Below, one piece after another: positions 57,474 through 64,000 of a DNA stretch of 64,000 nucleotides; position 1 is the stretch's first letter; every line of letters starts with the position of its first letter. The notes beneath the pieces are model-generated. The model was given only the letters and a program-made list of their open reading frames with translations, did not search any database and was not told where the DNA came from. Origin of the DNA: Lasiosphaeris hirsuta (Eukaryota; Ascomycota; Sordariomycetes; Sordariales; Lasiosphaeriaceae); assembly GCA_030549175.1 (NCBI GenBank), contig JAUKUA010000004.1, positions 3,286,001-3,350,000 on the forward strand, written 5' to 3'. Position numbers and translations under genes: made by a program.

Positions 57474-59484
57474 GGCTGCGAAGGGGAGAGATGGCCGCTC
57501 GACAAGGACAGAAAAGAAAAGGGAGGGAATTATAACAGATCAATCTGTTGCTGAGGGTATAATGCGCAGTATACAGAGCCCTTCATAGGAACGTGGGAAG
57601 TCAATGGACTCTAGGAGTAGAGAGCTTTGGTGGTTTCGAGGCCGTGAAAGACAAAACCCCGACCCAGCAAAAAGGCAGCAAAAAACCGGGGCCAGGTGTG
57701 TGAGTCGTTGACCTTCAAAAAATTTGACCCGGCAGATTGTGGGGTAACGAGACAAAACTTGGCGTGCACGGATCGTATGCTGACCCGTTACCATTAGCCA
57801 GTGGCGATGTCGGAATGCGGGTAAGAGAAAGGTCAGCCAGTTTGGCGGCCAGAGCGTCTGATTGATGCGATTGATCATCAAGAATTGGCCACTGTCAGCC
57901 AAAGCTAATCGGCTCTCTCACCGTGTTTTGGTACTCTTGGGTGCTCCAAAATAACTAGGCATCATCTTGCAGTTTCACTAATACCACAAACAATAGATTT
58001 TCTGATTCCTGACCGCCGTTGTCGCAGGTCCCGTCAAAAACAGATTCAACGTCCGATTCCTGTCTGAAGCCGAGTCACGCGATCAGTCTTTCCCCTTGGT
58101 TCGGCGCCATGACCCCTGGATCTGAAGGTCCTTATCCACAGATCGTGGCATTCGGTTTTGCGGGGGAGGGGTCATAAGCCAATCGCTGGGCGCCAATCTC
58201 TCCCCGCAAGAAGCCTCTCGCTTTGGGTAAATCGGCGGGCTTCTTTTTTTTCTTCTGCTCATGTCAAGTCTGACCCTGGCGGTACGCGGTGAAATGTGGT
58301 AACACGGTACCTAAATTATATCGAGTGAGACGTCGTACAGCTTCATACATACTACTACAGCGCTCAGGATTAGCTGAAGTGAATGCAAGCGGTCGCTAAT
58401 CTAGAAATCAACCCAAAGTAGGTGCTGGACCGCACCCACTTGTCTGCTGAGCACAGTCGGGAGACCCTTATGTCCAACCGCGCACCACCCGATATCTCCA
58501 TACAAATCCATACAAACACTACACCTGTTCTCAGATCATGGAAAGTCACCCAAAAGGTGAAGTCGAGGCACCAATCGTAGCTCCTGGGTTTCTGCCATTG
58601 TGCCGAACCAGGCCCAACTGGGTCAAGACCACATGGAAATCGGGAGGCAGGTTCGGCGGCGTGTGAGAAAGGAAAAACATCAAACCTTGATAATATTCTC
58701 AAACCTGCATATTTCTTGACCTCATAAACCGGTATGTCTTCCCCTCCCATCAGAGAGTTCTTAAGGGAGGATGATGCACCGATCTTTCTTCTCCTGCCCA
58801 GTCCCCAGTTGAGGCCACGCGAGAGGAGGACTCTCGGCAACAACTGCGAACTCAGTGACTGCCGGTTGACTAAGTACAGAAATGCCAAACTTGTTTGCCA
58901 GCTGTAAGACGTGATATTGCCGGTATACGACTCAAGTTAGTAGCAAACGAGGTAACCTAGCCATGCGGGTTCCCGGCGGAGCACGTCACGCAAATGCCCT
59001 GTCACCTTATTTCGACGTCAATACAACCGGCTACAGTATCTTTTGACGCAAAAGGTAGACATCGTTCCAAGTAGTAAAACGGTATAATTTCCAGTCGCTC
59101 CTATCTTACACAATAACTTGATAGAAATAGCACATCTCTATATTTACCCCATAGTATGATGACTCAACCGACAAGGCTTCATACGCAAACTAAATCATCA
59201 CTTTAGGTACCCTGCATACAAAAGAAACGAACTAGGTCGGCCTCAGCCAAAGCCGCTACCATTAAAAAAAAAGAAAGAGCCCAAATCTTTTCCCAAGCTA
59301 TGCACAGTTGCTCAAATGTAAGGCGGCAGGAAGGTTTTGACGCATCGGCTAACGGCAAAAACCAATGTCCTCGCGGTAACTCGAAATTGATGATATCAAA
59401 TCACATGCCGTCCCTGCTCGTCGAGAAATAAACAGATTGGTAATTCGTTAGCGAATAACGCCCCCATATGCCGGACAGGCTCAA
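57474..59484. other. Intergenic, ILV2 promoter
   Basis: A 2.0-kb gap between the ILV2 start and the 3' end of the next minus-strand gene. Apart from the candidate CPC1-type sites, only short overlapping frames are seen. Confidence 0.5.
57701..57707. promoter_or_regulatory. TGAGTCG, near-match CPC1-type site upstream of ILV2
   Basis: One mismatch from TGAGTCA, 228 bp upstream of the ILV2 ATG. ARG1 has the complementary near-match TGACTCG at 200 bp. A further CGAGTCA lies at 58071-58077. Confidence 0.3.
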
Positions 59485-60521
59485 CTAGTTGCTAGATATC
59501 GAGAAGGACCGGTATGAGTTTCATTGCCTTTTGGTTTCAGATGACACGGGCACAAGTTAGAAAGTGAAATTCGAACAGGAAACGACGGGTTTCGACTTGA
59601 AACCCCGCGTGCAATAGGGGGTACGAAAGGGGGGGGGGGCGGATTGTAATGGAACGAAATCGTGGATGAAAGAGGAAATGGGATAGGTACGTACAGCAGA
59701 GCTAGCGTCAAGTCACCGTGGATATGCGCCTTCAGTTCAATCTCGATCTCAAGGTTCAGGTCGAGTCTCAACTTGAGCGGATTCTTGCCCTCACCACCAC
59801 CGCCACCGCCTTGCATCTGCTGCTGCTGCTGCTGCATCATCATCATCTGCTGCTGCTGCTGTTGCTCTTGCTGATACAGCATCTGCTGCCGCTGGCGGTA
59901 CGTCATCTGTTGCTCGCGGCGCGACCGACGTTCCCCGGAGCGGGGGCGGCGCGGGCCGTCCATCTCGCGCGTGTCCGTTTCGCTCCTCTTCTTACTTTTT
60001 TGCATCCATTTGGGCTGCGGCTTGTCCTCGGCTGTCGGCGTTGGTGGCTGCGACGATGCAGGCGTGCTGCCCTCCTCTTGAGTTTGAGTAGTGGCAGGTG
60101 GACGACGGGCCTTCTTCTTGGACTTGGACTTGGGTGCCGGCACTGGTTCCGGCTCGGGCTCAGGCTCTTCTTCTTCCTCCTCCTCGACGGGTGGCTCTTC
60201 TTCCTCTCCCTCTACCTCTTCGGGAACTTGTTGCTCTTCGTCGTAGGCTTCCTCATCGTCTTCTGGCACAGTTTGGTTCTCAGCGTCCGGGTCTTCTTCA
60301 TCGTACTCCTCCAAGTTCTCCTCACCCTCCACTGCGTCACCGGCGTCGTCAATATCGACTTCAGGCTTGGACTGAGCTTGCGCTGGCTGAGCGGCCCGCT
60401 CGGCTTTCTTTTCTTCTTCCACCTGCTTAGAGAGGCTTTCGCTGGATTTCTGCGGCGCGTTAGACGGTCAAGATCCTTCCCAAGTTTCATGAACTTTGAT
60501 GCTGGGCCTTACCGATGCCAT
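59485..60521 (-). CDS. Acidic/Gln-rich protein with C-terminal Leu/Ile-repeat motif (paralog A)
   Basis: Three exons: 60513-60521 (MAS), 59695-60449, and 59485-59491 (last base of a Leu codon, Asn, TAG), giving 256 aa. Introns are 63 nt and 203 nt. Residues 20-110 are highly acidic (many Glu runs), then comes a basic KSKKKARRPP stretch, an Arg-rich segment (RPRSGERRSRREQQ), Gln and Met runs, Gly6, and finally the conserved end: LKLRLDLNLEIEIELKA, HIHGDLTLALLN. That end alternates hydrophobic and polar residues like an amphipathic beta-strand. The same end occurs in paralog B at 62.8 kb, and the intron cuts both at the same Leu codon. I recall similar tails on fungal hypothetical proteins, with no known function. 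An 11-G tract lies in the last intron. Confidence 0.78.
59492..59694 (-). other. Last intron of paralog A, with G11 tract
   Basis: GTACGTACC donor, branch-like TTCTAACTT and acceptor TATCTAG; length 203 nt. It separates the CT of the last Leu codon from a 7-nt terminal exon. An 11-base G run on the + strand (C11 in the transcript, 59629-59639) lies inside it. Confidence 0.65.
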
Positions 60522-61320
60522 AGCTATGGTTTTGTTGTCTTTTTGAGTATGTAGAATCGGGGTTTACTTGACGACTTTACTCGCACAATGCAGGAAAGGT
60601 TATCGCAAAGGGGTTGAAGGAAAAGAAGCTTGGGGGTGATTTGTGTGATGTGGTTCAAGAGAGAGCCTTCTTTTCCAGCCATCAACCCAAAAGATCGCCC
60701 AGGGTCCTACAGACGCCTTATGCATCATATCCTGCCGAAGAAACCCGAAGAAAAAACATGATTTTGCAGTGGCTGGTGACAGTCCAGCAAAGCCATGCCA
60801 GTGACGACATGGGAAGTCGGAACCTGTTTGAGCCCGACATCGAGTATTGCAGAATGCGGCGATACCCCATGACCACAAGCATCCCCAGAAGGCCGGAGAG
60901 TTGTGTGAAATAATGACGTTAAGCATGCATGGAGGATGCATGAGGGGGGGGGGGGGGGGGGGGGTGAAGGGGGTGTGTGCTAGAGGAAGGTATCGAGGGG
61001 CTGCAAGGCAAGACATGCTTTAGGTGCGATGGAAATCGTAACCACTTAGCAGCTGTATGAGAAGAACGGAACAGTTACAGAAAAGAGGAGGGGGGGGTGG
61101 GGGGGGTGGTGTGAAAGAAAAAGAAACTTGGTCCGTCAACGGTCATCTGGAATAAACGGTGTGTGGAAAGTCGGGGGTATATGACGAAGGCCTAGCCAAC
61201 CCACCTACATGGAGGAATACCATGCCACAGACCACTTGAACGACCGAGACAGCCTCTGGAATATCTCTCGGCCACTCAGACAACGCAACGAACAAGCAAG
61301 ACGAGTACGGAAACAGGACC
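60522..61320. other. Divergent promoter region with G21 tract
   Basis: An 800-nt gap between the start codons of paralog A and the next gene. It holds a run of 21 G (60944-60964) and two G8 runs (61090-61097, 61099-61106). No gene seen. Confidence 0.5.
60944..60964 (+). repeat. Poly-G tract, 21 nt
   Basis: An uninterrupted run of 21 G on the + strand in a divergent promoter region. It could form a G-quadruplex or be length-variable; its true length is uncertain because such runs are prone to sequencing slippage. Confidence 0.85.
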
Positions 61321-62170
61321 ATGGTGATCGGTCTCCTCGTCATCGCGGGTATCCCCACGACCATCGGTGTCTGCGAGGCACTCAGCGCGCAGAAGAAGGC
61401 CAACGCTGCAGCGAAGGAGAAGGCCAAATTCCACCTCACAGCCACGGTTTCTCTGAACGGAGAAGATCCGGTCGAATGCTGGTGCATACTTAAAGACGGA
61501 AAGGTAAGCTTTCCCAGGGGCACCCCTGTCCTCTCCCGAGTCACCTTCCCCAGGCCAAGCCACACGCGGTAACGGGGATGGTACCTATGACATCAACCCT
61601 CACTGGAGTCAGCTTCCGTAAAAGCGAGGTGCTAACGGTGGTGCGAAGCTCTGGATCGACCATCCTGACTTTCCGGTCCCAGGCCACAAGTTTACGGGGT
61701 GGTACTTCATGTACCCGTCCGAGGCACAGCATCTGGGGCTGGTGAGCACGATCGCAGACGATCCGCCAATGCTGAACTGGATTTTTGTCGACAAGGACAC
61801 GCACATGGTGCGGCACGGAGGGCGGCAGGATACGCTGGGCGGTCACACGATTGGGCCGTGGAATTGGAGCGGTGATGAGCAATGGCTCACGCTCGAGGGC
61901 AGCGAGTGGCAGTTTGTGGCCGTCGAGCAGGAAAACAAGAAATGGGCCGTGGCTTGGGACGGCGATGGCAGCCTTCGCCGCGGCGGCGGGGCGGGCAACA
62001 CGGACGACGAGGACGAGGAAGCAGGTGGCCCACAGGGGGGGGGTGTGATCGCCGCAGAAGGTGGGTTCCGATCAGGCTGCATCGCAGAATGCAGCTGGGT
62101 ATGGAGAGCCGCTACGTCAAGGGTGAGAAGGGTCAGCAGGGTGGACGTAGTTGAGGGGCCGGAGGGGTGA
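61321..62170 (+). CDS. Unrecognised fungal membrane-anchored protein, 3' frameshift likely
   Basis: Exons are 61321-61503 and 61649-62170 (145-nt intron, donor GTAAGC, branch GTGCTAACG, acceptor GAAG). As read, 234 aa. The N-terminus (VIGLLVIAGIPTTIGVCEAL) is a signal anchor. The globular part starts FHLTATVSLNGEDPVECWC and continues WIDHPDFPVPGHKFTGWYF, then STIADDPPMLNWIFVDKDTH, KYG-like MVRHGGRQDTLGGHTIGPWN and WQFVAVEQENKKWAVAWDGD. I recall similar fungal conserved hypotheticals but no function. After an acidic patch the frame crosses a G9 run (62035-62043). One base more there would open a frame with basic VPIRLHRRMQLGMESRYVKG and a stop at 62152-62154. The current C-terminus looks unlike protein. 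Confidence 0.72.
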
Positions 62171-62767
62171 CGTTGTGTTGGCAATGGACCTGGGCGGGCG
62201 GTGTTTCGAGCGCCTTGACGGGATTGGTGTTTTTATGGCAAATGGGGTTTTAGGTACCTAGTAGACGGCAGCCGGCCCTAGTGTACTGTAGGCCTGCAGG
62301 CACTCCCACAGCAGCACCACTGCGGGAGGTACTCCTGCTATGCAGCCAAACCGGGACTAAATTGCCTACCACACCAAGCACCCCCCCCCCCCCCCCTGTA
62401 CTTAGCGTTCGGAGTGTGAGAGCTTTCCCGGATCCAGTGATTGGATGAAAGGTCGGCATCGGTCATCTGGTAGACTCATCAGAGAGGAAGCTTCCTCTCC
62501 ACCACCCTCGGAGGCCCGATGAAGTCATCGACCTGCCTTTCCTGTGCGTCTTGGTCGAATCCTGTTTTGACTGTCCCTGAGCCGTCGAGATGTTACCTTT
62601 AATAGACGGCCATCTGGATCTCCGGACCCTTGAGGATTGGCGTTCATTCATTCAAAGTTTGTTAAGATCTCATCTAGCCCAGCACTCTTGATACTCCCCG
62701 ATCCGCTACAGTTCCTCTTACTATCCCGATTCCCAACCTTTCCATCCACGCCAACGACACATACACA
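62171..62767. other. Intergenic with C16 tract, paralog B promoter
   Basis: A gap of about 600 nt containing a run of 16 C (62381-62396). The last 100 nt form the CT/CA-rich leader of paralog B. No other feature. Confidence 0.5.
62381..62396 (+). repeat. Poly-C tract, 16 nt
   Basis: An uninterrupted run of 16 C in the promoter region of paralog B, one of several long G/C homopolymers in 59.6-62.4 kb. Confidence 0.85.
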
Positions 62768-63519
62768 ATGGCGTCCCGAAGCAGCTCAGACGAGAAGAAG
62801 CCAAGGCGTCAGCAGAAGAAGCAGCAGGTCTACGAGTCGGACGGCGAAGAGTCTGCCGAGGAATACGCTCCTCCTGCACGGAGGCGCGGCCAGCGCCAGC
62901 AACAAGGTGGCAGCGGTCCTCTCGATAATCTCTCCCTCGGCGGGGTTCAGAACACAGCCGGCGGGCTCGTTGGTGGGGCAACCGGCGCTCTCGGCGGCGT
63001 CGCCGGTGGTGCTGTCCAGCAGCAACAGGCGGGCGGTGGCTCAGGCAAGAGTGATACACTGCGCTTGCGGCTCGACCTCAATCTCGACATTGAGATCACA
63101 CTCAAGGCCAAGATCCACGGTGATCTTGAGCTTGCCCTCTTGTACGTCACTAATTTTTTCCCCCTTATGCTCTTTCCTTCACCACTCCCCCGCTTCTCCT
63201 ACAATGCCGACTCCAAGGGTTCTCAGCATCTAGAAACTTATATATAAATAACGTCTTGTGTCGTTTTCTTTTGTGTATCTCTTATCTGTCTCGTTTCTTA
63301 CCTGGGCTAAAGGTCGATGTAGAGAAACTTGAGCAAAACATGTGTTGAAGGGGAGCAACCGTGCCGTCTGCGGTGGTATGCTGGAAACACTGGAAAGAGG
63401 TGGAAGCGAAGTGGGGTTTCGGCGACGGAGTTGTAGGATGTTGGTCGGGCGTCTTGCTGCACACGCGCAGAAAACGAACGAAAAAGAGGAAAACACGGGG
63501 CTAATTCCTTAGGAACTGA
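62768..63519 (+). CDS. Small Gly/Gln-rich protein with C-terminal Leu/Ile-repeat motif (paralog B)
   Basis: Exon 1 (62768-63141) encodes a basic/acidic N-terminus (MASRSSSDEKKPRRQQKK), a Gln/Arg segment, then LDNLSLGGVQNTAGGLVGGA with more Gly/Ala repeats, and the conserved end LRLRLDLNLDIEITLKA, KIHGDLELALL. The GTACGT donor splits the final Leu codon exactly as in paralog A. A match to paralog A's terminal exon is present at 63513-63519: CCTTAG acceptor, then G-AAC-TGA, preceded by GGGCTAATT. This gives 126 aa ending LALLN, with a 371-nt intron. Unspliced reading would add about 33 unlike-protein residues (stop at 63247). Nearer acceptors give other short tails. The end is therefore inferred from the paralog; the main exon is well supported. 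Confidence 0.75.
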
Positions 63520-64000
63520 AGCAACTAGAAACGGTTTTTATGAAACCTTCGGGGTTCCCATTTGTACCACAGCCCGAAGATTGAGACTGCGACGCGGGAC
63601 TCTTTTCCATTTCATTTGGCGAAGAGGGATTTGATTCTCGGCGGGAGGGATTTGGGATGGTATCCTTGCTGTATAATACCATGACTGCATATGCCGTGAG
63701 GTGTTCGTTTGTTAATAGAGTACCGGTTCACAAAAGCCGGTTCGATTCGTGTTGACTCGATCTCGACTTTTGTATCTCGAAGACTCAATGACCAAAATGT
63801 ATTTGACCCGCCGACGTTGACATTAGCGTCCACTGAGCCCACTGAGTGATAAATGGGCCACCGGCTGGCAACTCGATTTCCATCCCGTTTATTAGTGGGG
63901 GAGGCCCTCATTGGGGGAGGACTGGTGGGGGGGGAGGACCTAGGACTTGCACCTACAGCGTAGCTGCCGCCGCCTCCGGGTTTTGCAAACACCATATGAG
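63520..64000. other. Right window edge
   Basis: About 480 nt after paralog B. One minus-strand frame (63612-63995) begins at ATG with a Gly/Pro/Ser-rich start, but its remainder does not read as protein. It may be the first exon of a gene continuing by splicing, or chance. Not annotated as a gene. Confidence 0.4.

Noticed and set aside
59718..60554. 278-aa forward open frame, Leu-rich
   Set aside because: Antisense of the Gln/Glu runs in paralog A (CTG/CTC repeats); not a membrane protein.
63612..63995. 127-aa minus-strand frame at the window edge
   Set aside because: Starts with ATG but only the first dozen residues look plausible; could be a first exon whose continuation cannot be resolved, so not called.

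Overview
The window is a gene-dense nuclear segment of a filamentous ascomycete. Genes are monocistronic and lie on both strands. Introns are short (mostly 50-160 nt) with GTRNGT donors and CTAAC/CTGAC-like branch points, and the gene set (NST1, ATG33, RHO2, TMA20, SGT2, mL40, an I78 inhibitor, a short Cys-rich metallothionein) is typical of Pezizomycotina. Sordariomycetes is my best guess, an inference from protein resemblance only. Exon structures below were worked out by hand from splice signals, frame continuity and conserved motifs; every multi-exon model except the first secreted protein (3417-4340) closes exactly in frame.

Layout, left to right. 0-8 kb: pantoate-beta-alanine ligase PAN6/panC (-), a CFEM-like Cys-rich membrane protein (+), a GPI-type serine carboxypeptidase (+) and an intron-containing tRNA-Leu(CAG). 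8-13 kb: a gene-poor stretch with a decayed coding region (9.0-10.7 kb) and a tiny spliced Cys/His-rich gene (-). 13-17 kb: I78 protease inhibitor, TMA20 and ATG33 (all +). 17-19.3 kb: argininosuccinate synthase in 14 exons (-). 21-27 kb: a type I membrane protein (+) and NST1 (-). 29-34.5 kb: RHO2 GTPase (+), mitochondrial ribosomal protein mL40 and an unrecognised 468-aa protein only 14 bp upstream of it (both -), and a 204-aa unrecognised protein (+). 35-39 kb: FGAM synthase ADE6 (+). 40-46 kb: SGT2 (-), a RINGv membrane E3 ligase (+), galactokinase (-). 48.7 kb: a 32-aa metallothionein split by one intron (+). 50-57.5 kb: a C2H2 zinc-finger protein (-) and acetolactate synthase ILV2 (-). 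59.5-63.5 kb: two paralogous low-complexity proteins sharing a C-terminal alternating Leu/Ile motif, on opposite strands around a third fungal protein with an apparent frameshift at a poly-G tract.

Much of the content is primary metabolism: pantothenate, arginine, branched-chain amino acids, purines and galactose. ARG1 and ILV2 both carry TGASTCA-like (CPC1/GCN4-type) sites. The most unusual signals are structural: micro-exons of 6, 7, 7, 8, 9 and 14 nt, a start codon alone in its exon, and the paralog pair whose last exons are each predicted to be 7 nt and to encode only the final Asn and stop. No rRNA, CRISPR array, intact transposon or viral gene was seen.
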